Origin: Aricia agestis
Lineage: Eukaryota; Arthropoda; Insecta; Lepidoptera; Lycaenidae
NCBI RefSeq assembly: GCF_905147365.1
Contig: NC_056419.1
Span: 3,231,501 to 3,295,500, forward strand
Direction of reading: 5' to 3'
DNA: 64,000 bases
The notes under the pieces were generated by a model. The model was not told the origin of the DNA and did no database searches. It worked only from the letters and a program-made list of their open reading frames with translations. Position numbers and translations under genes: made by a program. Positions 20,848-31,352 of the stretch are shown piece after piece; within the stretch, counting starts at the first letter, position 1, and the number at the start of each line of letters is the position of its first letter.

Positions 20848-21120
20848 GAGGGTCGTGGGTTCGATTCCCGCGTTGTAAACATGTTATTTCTAACTTTGGT
20901 TAGGACAATGCAGGCTGATCACCTGATTGTATGACATGTAAGACGATCCATGCGTCGAATAGGCATGTAAAATGTTGGTCCGGATCTCTCGCCAGTCGAT
21001 CTTCCGTCCCACTGGGTTATAAGAGTAAAGGAAAAGAGAGTGCTCGTACTGCGCACATACTTGGGCACTATAATATTACTCCTGTGTAACTAACCTGGTC
21101 TTAATGGAACCGGCCATATT
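20848..21120 (+). mobile_element. tS-2 SINE, tRNA head decayed
   Basis: The B-box region GGTCGTGGGTTCGATTCCCG is intact, but the A-box side is degraded (TAGTCCATTTATCAAG). The body continues GTTAGGACAATGCAGGCTGA, CGATCCATGCGTCGAATAGG, GTCCCACTGGGTTATAAGAG to ATGGAACCGGCCAT. The 3' CACCGTCACCG segment is missing. Confidence 0.75.
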
Positions 21121-21326
21121 CGTAAAGTACTCAATGCGTAAAAACGGAGAACTTGTAAGCGACCGTGACCTGTGGGTAGGTCGTTTATTTTTACTCAAGA
21201 GGGTGCACTAGAGTCTTGCATATTCGTTTCACGTGGGAAAGAAACAGGTATATGTTTAAATATCGACGAGTTCGTTGACGGGTTTATAACCATTGTTCTT
21301 AGATGTTATACCGATCTTGCGGCATA

Positions 21327-21461
21327 GACAAGTGGCAAGCGATTATCGTAAACGCCAACAAAATGTATGGGATTTGACATAAGTATTCCCCAGCGAAGCG
21401 ATGACTTATGTCAAATCGCATACATTTTATTTGCGTTTATGATAATCGCTTGCCACTTGTC
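21327..21461. mobile_element. TA-flanked MITE with ~60-bp arms
   Basis: TA|GACAAGTGGCAAGCGATTAT...GTAAACGCCAACAAAATGTA, then GGGATTTGACATAAGT, is mirrored by ACTTATGTCAAATCGCATAC...GCTTGCCACTTGTC|TA with a ~20-bp loop. TA on both sides is compatible with Tc1/mariner-type insertion. The ATTTGACA core recalls the MITE at 2117-2213. Confidence 0.75.
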
Positions 21462-21649
21462 TAGTAGGGCTTGTCATTATAACTGTTGTAATATGACCAG
21501 GAAAATGATTTGAAATATAAAAATATGGATTCTATGTGTAGCTAGGTGTATAAGCTAGAATCTATAATTATGATGAAGTCGAAAATTACAAGGTTTGTTC
21601 AAATTATAAGGGAAAAAATGAGTAACTGCTCTTATGCTGTAAAGTGTAA

Positions 21650-21842
21650 GTATCTAAACACACTATGCCGAATTTCCGCGGTGGAAGTGCGGTTTGATTC
21701 CGCCTGCAATGTATTTTAAATTACCGATGGGCGATGACACACCATGCCGAAATTCCGTCGCGTCATATTGTATGCGTTTGACATTGCTGACGTAATCATG
21801 TAGAATTTCCGCCGCGGAACTTCGGCATGGTGTGTTTAGACC
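21650..21842 (-). mobile_element. M1 MITE, complete
   Basis: It starts after TAA with GTATCTAAACACACTATGCC and GAATTTCCGCGGTGGAAG, and ends CGGCATGGTGTGTTTAGAC. The body carries ATGCCGAAATTCCGTCGCGT and GACGTAATCATGTAG, in the opposite orientation to 17551. The right-hand duplication has decayed to CAA. Confidence 0.8.
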
Positions 21843-22341
21843 AATGATATTCTATGTTACTAACGTAACTAGATTGGAAGTTTACGGTAGCAACGCGTTG
21901 CCACTTCGAAGATGCCTGCAGGCATATCTCACATACATAATGACATATATGACTTGACATTGTCTTTTGAACAAAAAAGTGGTTACGCATTTATGAGAAT
22001 CTTTTGTAAGACATTGCTACTCTAGTATTTTAGAAACTCATTGGTTTAGACACTCGCTTAACCACTAATTAATCCACTCTTAAATTCATAAATTATGATG
22101 GGCATAAAAGATACTCATTAAAAAAGTAAAATTTTCTCCGGCTGTTTCCCAAAAAATCCCAACCGAACAAGACGCGAGATAAAAACGAGAATTTTCCCAA
22201 TTACATTTAATTTTTCTCTGGCAAACCTTATGAATAAAAATTTAATAAATCTCATCGCAAGACAAGAGAGGAATTCTATATTTTTTACATAAATTTATTT
22301 GATATTAAATCACATGAATGCGAGGCTTGGTCGCGATAGAT

Positions 22342-22553
22342 CAGTGTTTTTTAACCTTTTTTATGATGCCACCCACCCTTTGCTTCTTTATCACGTATGT
22401 ATCTTTATGAACATAATAATATAATCTTTTTGTTAAAATTCGCCTTCTTAATAAACATATTTTTTTAATATTCATTGTTTCTTTACTGAAATGTAATCTA
22501 TGCTGAAAAGCTTCGCAACCCCGGGGTTGCGACCCACAGGTTGAATAACACTG
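22342..22553. mobile_element. hAT-like MITE
   Basis: The termini CAGTGTTTTTTAACCTTTTT and GGTTGAATAACACTG are inverted repeats. The inner phrase GGGTTGCGACCCACAGG is typical of hAT-derived short elements in many animals. Flanks CGATAGAT and AATTAGAT share five of eight positions, consistent with a worn 8-bp duplication. No transposase sequence. Confidence 0.75.
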
Positions 22554-22765
22554 AATTAGATTAAAAATATAACAAAGGTATGATTTTGCAAGAAAGTCCC
22601 TCGTTGGGGTAATCAGGGGTAACCGGAATACGACATTGTGGCAGGGTTTTGATTGAGGAAATGGGTTAGTACATTTGACATTCGTGACGGAGTTGATATA
22701 TAAAAAAATAATATGTTTGTAAAGCTATTACTGCATGGATTTTTTAATAAACTTATGCAATTAAC

Positions 22766-22815
22766 AGCTGTCCCGACAAACGTTGTTTTGCTAAACAACG
22801 TTTGTCGGGACAGCT
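22766..22815. repeat. Perfect palindrome made of H4 Helitron 3' ends
   Basis: AGCTGTCCCGACAAACGTTG plus TT (22766-22787) is followed by a 6-nt spacer and its exact complement (22794-22815). The motif CGTTTGTCGGGACAGCT equals the 3' end of family H4 (compare CGTTTGCCGGGACAGCTAG at 39628-39646). Two 3' ends therefore point outward. The spacer is too short for a normal pair of insertions. Confidence 0.8.
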
Positions 22816-22837
22816 ATTAATAATAATATATAAAAAA

Positions 22838-23913
22838 AAAACCGGCCAAGTGCGAGTCGGACTCGCGCACCGAGGGTTCCGTACAAACCTGCAAGGTTTA
22901 CAAAGTAACTACTTAAAATTTTAAGCTTTTCGGAATTTTTCTGTTACCTGTGCTGTAAGCTATTGCTTCTTACCAAATTTCGAGATTCTATGTCAACGGG
23001 AAGTGGTCTTTAGGTTTTAATTCCCTTGCGTGTAGTTGCGAGTTTCAAAATATGCGGTATCAATGGTTGTACTTTTGCGTTTTGCGTTTTTGCGTTGACT
23101 TAGAATTTTTTTTTTTCACGGGTTAAAGGCAATTAGATCTAAGTATTTGATATGAATTTCAACTTGATAGCTCTACGCGTTCATGAGGAAAAAAGTAATA
23201 AGTTTATATTTATTAAAAAATATATATTTTGTAATGTAACTAAAAATTTAAGGTTTTCGGAATTTTTCCTTTATGTGTGCTATAAAACGTTGCTTCATGC
23301 CAAATTTCAAGATTCTAGGTCGACTGGAAGTACCCTTTAGGTTTTGATTCCCTTGCGAGTACTTGCGAGTTTCAAAATATGCAGCTTAAATTGCTGTTTC
23401 TTTTGATTGCGTTGACATAGAAGTTTGATTTTGTTACAGCTTAAAGGTATTATAGACCTGAGTATTTGGTATGAATTTCAATTTAATACCTCTACGCGTT
23501 TATGAGGAAATGGGTAGTAAGTTTAAAATTATTAAAAAAAAATATATTATGTGATGTAACTAAAAATTTATGGTTTTCGTAATTTTTCCTTTATCTATGC
23601 TATAAGACGTTGCTTCGTACCAAATTTCAAGATTCTGAGTTCACGGGAAGCACCCTGTAGGTTTTGATTCCCTTGCAAGTGTCGAAAATTTGCGGCATAA
23701 ACGGCTGTATCTTTTGATTGCGTTGGCTTAGAAGTTTGATTTTTTCACAGCTTCAAGGGACAGTAGACCTGAGTAATTGATATAAATTTCAGCTTCATAC
23801 CTCCACGCGTTCCTGAGAAAAAGGGTCTTGACAGACGGACGGACGGACAGACGGACAACAAAGTGATCCTATAAGGGTTCCGTTTTTTCCTTTTGAGGTA
23901 CGGAACCCTAAAA
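22838..23913 (+). mobile_element. G element with three internal ~320-bp tandem units
   Basis: Left end: AACCGGCCAAGTGCGAGTCG then GGGTTCCGTAC. Right end: GAGGTACGGAACCCTAAAA, the complement of GGGTTCCGTAC. Inside, the phrase TTTTCGGAATTTTTC starts near 22927, 23254 and 23574, giving units of 327 and 320 bp that each contain TTGCTTC.TACCAAATTTC, a TAGGTTTTGATTCCCTTGCG phrase and CTACGCGTT. The units are followed by GACAGACGGACGGACGGACA. The family occurs widely in Lepidoptera; its class is uncertain. Unit frames are broken by stops. Confidence 0.75.
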
Positions 23914-23951
23914 ATGGGCGAATAACTTAATAAAGTTATTCGCCCATTTTT
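23910..23951. repeat. 19-bp perfect hairpin at the G-element border
   Basis: AAAAATGGGCGAATAACTT (23910-23928) and its exact complement (23933-23951) have a 4-nt loop. The left arm overlaps the last bases of the G element. Confidence 0.85.
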
Positions 23952-23952
23952 T

Positions 23953-24262
23953 TAAGTAACTAAATAAGTATGTCACCATGGCAACGTCCATTGCTATCCC
24001 ATCGCACAAGCAATGGTCGCCGTCAGTCTCGAATTGTAATAATTTACTATTATTTATTCAACTAACGCAACTAAATCAATATAAAAAGTAGCCAGTAGCC
24101 GATTCTCAGACCTACTGAATGTGCACATAAAATTTGGTAAAAATCAGTAAAGCCGTTTCGGAGGAGTACGGTAAATAACATTGTGACACGAGCATCCTAT
24201 ATAATATAATATATAGGATTCTCGTGTCACAATGTTAGTTACCGCACTCCTCCGAAACGGCT
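23953..24262 (-). mobile_element. H4 Helitron copy with a duplicated, inverted 5' end
   Basis: From 23953 it is the reverse of the copy at 39307-39646: CATGGCAACGTCCATTGCTA, GCCGTCAGTCTCGAATTG, CGATTCTCAGACCTACTGAA, GTAAAGCCGTTTCGGAGGAG, AACATTGTGACACGAG. At 24203-24210 it turns round. 24211-24262 repeats the 52-bp 5' end in plus orientation with only three differences from 24151-24202. The result is a head-to-head palindrome. Confidence 0.8.
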
Positions 24263-24264
24263 TA

Positions 24265-24522
24265 TATTATAAGAAGATAATTCGCATACGTCTAGTCTAA
24301 GTAATAGACGATGCACAGCAAGGCCGCACTGACCGGCCGGTTGGAGTGGGGGTGTAGGAATTTTTTACGGCAGTTCTTGATGAGTCGCCGCGCTCGAATC
24401 CCTCGATAAAAGCTATGCAATAGCTTAAAGAACAACGGTATGCAGTGTTGATAGGAGAGAAAAGGCTGACAGGATTGTAATCCATACATACCTACGGATA
24501 ATAAAAACTAAATATCCATATT
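24265..24522. other. Unassigned DNA
   Basis: No element recognised. Two overlapping minus-strand frames of 62 and 65 codons look random. Confidence 0.4.
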
Positions 24523-24826
24523 ATACGTGGGAGAGCCGTGCTTCGGCACGACTGGGCCGGCTCGACCGGAGAAATACCACGTTCTCATAGAAAACCGGCG
24601 TAAAACAGTGCTTGCGCTGTGTTTCGCCGAGTGAGTGAGTTTACCGGAGGCCCAATCCCCTACCCTATTCCCTTCCCTACCCTCCCCTATTACCCTATTC
24701 CCTCCTAAAAGGCCGGCAATGCACCTGCAGCTCTTCTGATGCTGCGAGTGTCCATAGGCGACGGAAGTTGATTTCCATCAGGTGACCCGTTTGCTCGTTT
24801 GCCTCCTTATTTCATGAAAAAAAAAA
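24523..24826 (+). mobile_element. SX interspersed element, short pyrimidine tract
   Basis: Head and tail are complete and poly(A) is present. The TACCCTATTCCC tract is about 25 bp shorter than in most copies, which makes the element 304 bp. An H1 fragment follows almost directly. Confidence 0.87.
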
Positions 24827-24831
24827 TACGT

Positions 24832-24989
24832 TAGTGTGTCTGTCTGTCCGTCTATCTGTTACCTCTTCATGCTCAAACCACTGAACCGATTTTGGAAAAA
24901 ATTGGTGAACCCTTAATGGATACTTTTTATCCCAAAAAATGTACGGTTCCCGCGCGATAAACGAATTTTGGCGCAACGGAGTTACTAGC
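24832..24989 (+). mobile_element. H1 Helitron-like element, 5' truncated
   Basis: It begins inside the GTGTGTCTGTCTGTCCGTCT tract and runs through AAACCACTGAACCGATTTTG, GTACGGTTCCCGCGCGATAA and ACGAATTTTGGCGCAACGGA to GTTACTAG. The 5' end seems to have been removed where the SX element inserted. Confidence 0.7.
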
Positions 24990-25670
24990 ATCAATTAGTT
25001 TAAAAAAAGAGTTTTTTCTCCAGCTCGTGCTGGCGGTCTATTCTTTCTCCGTCTTACGATTTTTTGATCAGGTCACGTGTCTATTTGAATTAATAAGCAG
25101 ATGAAGTTGCGGGTAAAACGTAATACAAAGTATAAAACAAAAAAATTAATTTATATTTTTTTTTAAATACTTATATTGTAATATTATATTGTATATCTTC
25201 GGATGGCATCACATAGTTTGTGATCAAAATGTTTAAAACCGAATCAATAAGCCAATATTGTCAATGTAATAAAACACATAGCAGGCTGTTTGATGTTAAA
25301 AAACAATTAAAAATACGTACACGCTAACCATAAAATATAACTTTGTTTCGAAAACAAATACGTTAAACCTTCATTTGGTGTTTTAAAAACACATAATGGT
25401 GTTTTAAAAAGCGCGCCGTTTTATTCGAAAAAACGTAAATAAAGTATTGTTTTTGAAAAGGGGTAATACGTAAAGTGTCCAAAAATGTTTACTGTTCGTT
25501 AGGATTAAAAGGGTCGGCGGGCGAATGTTTCAGTTGAAACAAGTGACAGTATTAAAGTTAAGTATTTAACATGGTAATTAATGTACGAAACTCCCGTTCG
25601 TTTAATGACTGGTTTTTAGAGAGGAGAAAAAATATAATGAAATTCAACAAAATGAGATATGTCTGAGTAA
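24990..25670. other. Unassigned AT-rich DNA
   Basis: No gene or mobile element recognised. TTTGGTGTTTTAAAAACACA near 25376 and AATGGTGTTTTAAAAAG just after it form a minor local repeat. Confidence 0.45.
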
Positions 25671-25841
25671 GGCCGCGTTTCCACTGACACGGAGCGGAGC
25701 GGATGGGAGCTTAGCGGTGCCGAATTGACCAATCACCATGCTCGAAATCTTCGCTGTCATTCCGCTGGAATAGCACGATTGGTCAATTCGTGCACCGCTA
25801 AGCTGCGCTCCGCTCCGCTCCTCTTCAGTGGAAACGCAACC
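25671..25841. mobile_element. M6 MITE with TAA duplication
   Basis: TAA|GGCCGCGTTTCCACTGACAC...GGAGCGGAGCGGA is mirrored by GCGCTCCGCTCCGCTCC...CAGTGGAAACGCAACC|TAA. The interior also pairs: GAATTGACCAATC and GATTGGTCAATTC, GAGCTTAGCGG and CCGCTAAGCTG. TAA target duplication and a GG start suggest a PIF/Harbinger-type MITE. An open frame of 73 codons across it is a by-product. Confidence 0.82.
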
Positions 25842-25888
25842 TAAACATAGACTCATGAGAAACATTGCGATTTAAACAGATTTTCTTA

Positions 25889-26074
25889 GTGTCTAAACAC
25901 ACTAGGCCGAAGTTGCGCGGCGGAAATTCCGCATGATTACGTCAGCAATGTCAAACGCATACAATATAACCCGACGGAATTTCGGCATGGTGTGTCATCG
26001 GTAATTTAAAATACAGGCAGGCGGAATCAAGCCGAACTTCCGCCGCGGAAATTCGGCATAGTGTATTTAGACAC
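25889..26074 (+). mobile_element. M1 MITE, complete, TTA on both sides
   Basis: TTA (25886-25888), then GTGTCTAAACACACTAGGCC; it ends TTCGGCATAGTGTATTTAGA + CAC, then TTA (26075-26077). The interior carries ATGATTACGTCAGCAATGTC and CGACGGAATTTCGGCATGGT. This is one of the two clearest cases for the TTA duplication in the family. Confidence 0.87.
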
Positions 26075-26190
26075 TTACTGTGCCTATAACAAAATAATTA
26101 AAACCCTAAACGTCTAAATACAAGTATAAGAGAAAGAAGAAATAAAAATAAATTAAGAGATTCTTAGAGTCAATTCACATTCTGATAGCT

Positions 26191-26402
26191 GATGTACCAC
26201 ACTAATATTATAAAGGCGAAAGTTTGTGAGCTTGTATGTTTGTTAATTCTTCACGTATAAGCGGCTGAAGCGATTTAAATAAAATTTGTTGCGGAGTTAT
26301 TTGATACCCTGGATTAATATAATATAGGTAAATTTTTAGTGTGGAAAATATCACAATATATTTTTATAATAAACTGCAGGTAACGCCGCGGGGAACAGCC
26401 AG
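26191..26402 (+). mobile_element. H11 Helitron-like element
   Basis: It starts near ACCACACTAATATTATAAAG and ends CCGCGGGGAACAGCCAG|T, a one-base change from the CTAG end. The interior GCGAAAGTTTGTGAGCTTGT and TTAATTCTTCACGTATAAGC are typical. It is related in style to H1 but has a different body. The hairpin near the 3' end is weak (GCCGCGGGG). Confidence 0.6.
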
Positions 26403-26440
26403 TACATTATTATATAGTATACTAGCTGGCCCATACATTG

Positions 26441-26692
26441 TTTTATAATAATAATAATATCTATGGACGCTTCACAAACACACCACGTCAGTCTGGCCCC
26501 GTGGTAGGTGCCTGAAGGACTTGTAATACTTTTATAATACATATATTTAATATTTTTGTTATATTATGCACATATTTAATACACATCCATGACCCAGGAA
26601 CTTTGCAAACTTTTTGTTCAGTCGGCGGGATCGAACCCGCGATCCCCGGCTTGAGCTACCAACAGCCCACCAACTGAGCCACAGAGGTTTTG
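26441..26692 (-). mobile_element. tS-1 tRNA-headed SINE
   Basis: On the minus strand the head reads CCTCTGTGGCTCAGTTGG (A-box-like) and CGCGGGTTCGATCCCGCC (B-box-like). It is followed by GACTGAACAAAAAGTTTGCA, a region with TTAAATATGTG, and the 3' part CCACGGGGCCAGACTGACGT, ending in an ATTATTATTAT-type tail. It lacks a closing acceptor stem, so it is a retroposon and not a tRNA gene. Confidence 0.8.
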
Positions 26693-26899
26693 TCAACATA
26701 CTTTGTGAGAATAGACAGAGCCACAAAGGTAGCTCTTCCTACCGAGTGGGGAGTGGCCATTTCCGATATAGACTGGCCATCGAGGCAAAAGGCGTTTTCA
26801 ATTGAAAAGTTCCATTTTGGGTTTGTTTGCGGCCATTTTGGCAATTGAGGCAGCTGGCGTTACTAGTTATTGCAATAGGCTTTTTTATGGCATATTATA

Positions 26900-27085
26900 T
26901 CCATACTAATATTGTAAATGCGAAAGTGTGTCTATCTGTCTGTCTGTCCGTCTGTCTAACCTCTGTTTGCTATGGCGATACTTTGAGTCCCGGGAAAGGA
27001 TATAGGATTATTTCATCCCGGAAAGATGTACGGTTCCCGCGTGATAAACAAATATTGGCGCAACGGAGTTGCGGGCGTCATCTAG
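26900..27085 (+). mobile_element. H1 Helitron-like element, complete (reference copy)
   Basis: A|TCCATACTAATATTGTAAAT at the 5' end and CATCTAG|T at the 3' end. The stem GCAAC-GGA-GTTGC lies 12 nt before CTAG. Between them are GTGTGTCTATCTGTCTGTCT, GATACTTTGAGTCCCGGGAA and TGTACGGTTCCCGCGTGATA. A/T flanks, TC start, 3' hairpin and CTAG end together support a non-autonomous Helitron of 186 bp. A longer frame (26827-27159) reads through it and is a by-product. Confidence 0.78.
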
Positions 27086-27489
27086 TCTGCTATATTTCCA
27101 TAGAAATCTTTACTCAGCCCACAAATCTTTGGCTTTTATGGTTTCTAATATATTGTTAATTCTTCATGACATTTTATTAACTTAGGACGACTTAATTTTA
27201 GTATTCTAGCCTAATCTCCGGAGGCCTGACATAAAACATTGATTGCATTTTAATATTCAGACTTCAACTTTGCCTATGAAAAATTTATTCCATTCCACCG
27301 CGATTATAGAAGTTGAAAGAGCGAAGATGACGCCTCAAATAAATCTTAGAGAACGTAAATATTAAATTTATTAAATTGTATCAAATGTAATTTCCGAACT
27401 AAGTTTTTAAGTCAAAGGTAAAGGAAGCATGTGCTTGCTGTGTCCGATATTGTTACAATATTTAGTGGTTATATAGGTATGTAATAGTT

Positions 27490-27616
27490 TTGGCGGACTC
27501 ACGTCAATTGGTTAGCTTGTGTCAATTAAATGTTAGCTGCTTATGAGGTTAGCTGTGATCGATCGGATGGGTTTAACTTAACGCGACCGAATTACTTAGG
27601 TCCGCCATCTGCCTAA
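27490..27616. mobile_element. M3 MITE, termini eroded
   Basis: GGCGGACTCACGTCAATTGG at the left and GCGACCGAATTACTTAGGTC, then CGCCATCTGCCTA at the right match the inner part of M3 (59995-60145). The outer ~25 bp on each side and the GTAC borders are missing. Confidence 0.65.
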
Positions 27617-27899
27617 AATATACACTACGTAAATAATACCATGCAAATATGATTTGTTCGTAAGCGATTTTGTTGAAACATATTTTGGCCCTGTTAACGG
27701 CACAGTAAAACATACTATTCCTTGGAGAGAAATAAATGCTGTCAAATTAATTTAAATTTTAAAGTAGGGGTACTTCGTAAATCTTTACATTATCCGGTTG
27801 GTTTTTCATTCATGTGTGAGTCTAACAAAGCTACTAGCTCAGCAAATTACGCGAAATAGCGTAGTTTTTTTGTATGTGTGTGCTATAGCCATAAAGTTA

Positions 27900-28185
27900 A
27901 TATACCTAGCGAAATAGAGAAACAAAGGCCTGAGCAAGAGAGATGTCACTATCAGTAACACTGCGTGGTAAAAAGAGACGTGTGATACATGACAGCAGCA
28001 CTCTTTTTTTGACGTCCAGTCGGCACGTGCCGCACGTTGACAATTTAATCTCATAGAAATCATGTTCAATCATGTTTGTGTCAGTGTATACGTACACATA
28101 TTGTTACACACAGATGAAACCAATTTCGGTTTCGTTTGACAGCTCGAGATTGTTGCTCTATTCCGCTAGGTATATTAACTTTATG
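27900..28185 (-). mobile_element. M2 MITE, complete, with 8-bp target duplication
   Basis: GCTATAGC occurs directly on both sides (27892-27899 and 28186-28193). The terminal repeats CATAAAGTTAATATACCTAG and their complement are intact at both ends. The interior is the reverse of 17736-18040 without the long GTAC microsatellite. Perfect duplication and little divergence suggest a fairly recent insertion. Confidence 0.9.
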
Positions 28186-28193
28186 GCTATAGC

Positions 28194-29848
28194 GCGTAAC
28201 GTTCGTATAAATAATAAACAAGCACCGTACGCCATCTTAGTTTTTATTTGATATTCTATTCTATGTCTGTGTGTGCCAAACTGTCAAGTGTCTCAGTAAT
28301 AAATACTCAAAGGACGTATATTTTCCCGCTCACAGCTAAACGTATAAATAGTTGATAATATCTTTCCTCTAGATGACGAAATTGCTTCGTGGATATTTAT
28401 GATATAACACCATTTTCCGGATAGTGACAGGATTAGAAAAGATTTTATACTTTTATCACAATCATTTATTATGTCTTTCAAGCGGCAAAAAGCTGTTACT
28501 ACTAATCAAAAAGGCTCCTATGGTATATAAGGTGTCGATGGTTCATAATATAAACTTACCTACTACGTAGTTTACATAAGAGTACATTTTAAATATGTAA
28601 GTAAAAACGTCAGTTTATTAGTTTCAAAACCCAATCGACTGTCACGGCAAGTAATTATGCGCAGGACCGACTTTTTACATTCGACGCATAGATACCATCT
28701 AAGTTAATAACAGATGATCAGTGCGATAACTAATAAATTAAATAAATGGGGAACATTTGTCGCTGTTAAGCATTTGACACACATTTTTTTTTGTTGTTGT
28801 AAATGATCTAAAGAACATGACTGCATGCATAACTCAATCCGTTATTTTTGTGTGCGATGATATAGAAAACATTTTTAACAGGCAGCGGCCAATCCATTTT
28901 ATTAGTAACATAAATTATTGCATAATATTATTAGGCGTTAATTTAAATTAATAATTATCTTATTACACCTGCATATTGTACATTCGTATACGGTCCACGT
29001 AGAAATTCAATTTCGATGTACACATTAATATAATTCAATTGTTACTGTGTGATTAATATTTGTGTATACACCGTCGTAACACCTAGTACAAATATCCGAC
29101 TACAAGTGACAGATGCAACCATCTTACACACTATCCATGTACATATACAGCTATTATGCTTACAATTTACAGTTATACCGCTTTTGTGCAGTTAAGATGT
29201 AGCACACAACTGCGTCCACTTAGACATAATATTTGAAGGCATAAGTGGATGAAGTATTTAACAATTTGGAAAATGTTCGTTCTCTTGCGTAAATGGAGGT
29301 TATAGGACAGAAAATAATATTTGAAATGAAAAAATTTGGACTTTATGTATAGCCAGATAATAAAGTAGGTAGTTTACAAGGTTTCTTCAAATAATAAGGG
29401 AACAAAATTTGCAACTGCACTTATGTAATAAAGTGCATGTTATTATCTACTTCATCCTCTTACGACGTTTTTCTGTTTTATCCAGCTAATATAGCACACC
29501 ACTTTGCGCATTTAATACATTTCTCCCTGATAAAAAGTGGAGCAAAAAAGTTTTTACTTTTTCCGTCGTCTTCTATATGAAATTCTTATGAAAATTGTTA
29601 CTTTACACAGCCTATTAGATGCAATTCTTCATAACATTAATTATCTACTTAATTGAGATTAAAGTTTAATTAAGCTTCATATTCAAAAGTTTCAGAACAG
29701 GATAATTATAACTCTATGTATCTTTTTAAATATCATAAGACGGGATAAAACAAAATTGTATTTATTTCGGTATATCTAAAATTGTATCACATGAAATGTA
29801 ATGTATAAATTCAAGATTGTTACGATTATTATAAGAAAGCGTTCATAA
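28194..29848. other. Mostly unassigned AT-rich DNA
   Basis: Apart from the short tS-2 fragment at 28659-28726, no gene, hairpin or repeat stands out in about 1.6 kb. Confidence 0.5.
28659..28726 (-). mobile_element. tS-2 SINE fragment
   Basis: GCGCAGGACCGACTTTTTAC then TTCGACGCATAGA and a weak AGATGATCAG correspond to the middle of tS-2 (compare 55487-55560, minus). Only about 70 bp remain. Confidence 0.6.
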
Positions 29849-30090
29849 CTAGCTAAAAGCCGAATTTTGTGAGGGCTCGCGTCGTTTTTCTGCGTGGTAA
29901 TAATTTTTAAGGCATTTTTTTTTATAATTTAATAGTGAACAAATCTTGACTGACACTGATAACACATCTACATATAAATGAAAATTACTATGTTTAAGCA
30001 CAAATCAATAGGCGTGATAGTTTTTCAGTAAAGTGTACCATAAAAGTGCTCAGGTGGTAGGATATACTAGGGCTCGCTATAATACCCTGA
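29849..30090 (-). mobile_element. H6 Helitron-like element
   Basis: A|CTAGCTAAAAGCCGAATTTT opens the reversed 3' end; the hairpin stem is weakened here (CCGAATTTTGTGAGGGCTCG). The body carries ACTGATAACACATCTACATA and CACAAATCAATAGGCGTGAT. It fades near GGGCTCGCTATAATACCCTG. Confidence 0.65.
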
Positions 30091-31352
30091 TAATTATGTA
30101 TTTTCCCAAAATGAGGAAAGAATTCTAATTAAACCATGGAACTTACCCTTCTTTATCCAAATTATACCTTAACAACCGTTCTATTCATAACACACAACCC
30201 CAAAGTGGGATAATTCAGGTCAAATTACCTCCCCCAAATAATACGTTTTCTACCAAATTAGAGCGAAGCTACAATTCTCCTTTGCTGCGGTGCGTTATCG
30301 TAGTGTTGCAGCTTAAAACGCCGGTGCAGAGTCCGGCGTTTTAAATACAAAATAAAATGCCGGATTTAGTACGCAGTGTTTTGAAAGAACGACGTCTAGG
30401 GAGAATAAAGTGGAAGGCTGAATGACGGGTACAAAGTGACGAGGCAATAGGATACGATATTTTTTTTTCAATTGCAAATAAATAATTTAAAATAGAAATT
30501 TATTAACTCCATAAAAAAATATAAGTTGCATTAACAGACTCGCCACCCTCGGTATTGGGTTGCCTATTCCAAGTTTTAATGGCACTTTAAAAATGCACCA
30601 CATCGCTGCGTCATATTGCAATGAGACCCTATGCTCTTTTGTATTTTAGTAACCGACTTCCAAAAAACGAGGAGGTTATATGTTCGGCTGTGGATATATA
30701 TATTTTTCATATGCGTCGCCGCAACGCAGCGATTTAGCATACAATGCGTAATTCCATTCAGAGACCGCAACGTACCGCACGGAGCGTGGCCTCGCTTAAA
30801 ATATAAAATTAGTGTTCGCTTACAATGAGCTGCTTAATTTATGACTTTCAATTTAAAGGACAATAAATCACTTTTAATTAATTCCTACTTTTATGAAAAA
30901 AACGGTTTGTTTCGGAATATGCCGACTTTTGTCCTCCAAACTTAATATTGTTTATGGTTATTATTTTCTGTAATTGCGCAAAGGTATTTTTTTTTTCTTT
31001 TTCTTTCCGGGGAATATGAAAATGTAATATTACTTATTTTTACTTTGTAAAAATGTGTACACATGAAGTACAATAATATAACGTATTAATAGTTGTCACG
31101 GTACATATTTTTAAAAGTTTCAAAATGTCATTCAGCTCCATTAACTATATCGTGCACGCGCTGATCATAATGAAGATTTCAATATCCGCAGGCTTTCGTT
31201 CATTCTATTCATCCTACAGATTAACTTCAAAGTTATAAACCATCTTAGTCTCAACTCAACTAAGTTTTATATCCCTTTCATCCGGGATCAAAAATTCCGA
31301 TGTCCGCGTTATCCTGATATTTTCTGAGGACACGTATTTTGTGACTAAATAA
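30091..31352. other. Unassigned DNA with a GC hairpin and an ACCGACTTCC end
   Basis: No gene recognised. A perfect 12-bp stem TTAAAACGCCGG (30313-30324, 30333-30344) resembles a bacterial terminator in shape only. At 30650-30702 AACCGACTTCCAAAAAACGA, GGAGGTTATATGTTCGGCTG is the terminal part, reversed, of the element at 3983-4425. 31264-31340 has a vague H1 resemblance. Confidence 0.5.

Noticed and set aside
26827..27159. 110-codon frame on the plus strand
   Set aside because: It reads straight through a complete H1 Helitron (26900-27085), including its GTCT microsatellite.
30313..30344. GC stem followed by T-poor sequence, resembling an intrinsic terminator
   Set aside because: The context is animal DNA with no adjacent gene, and no T-run follows the stem.
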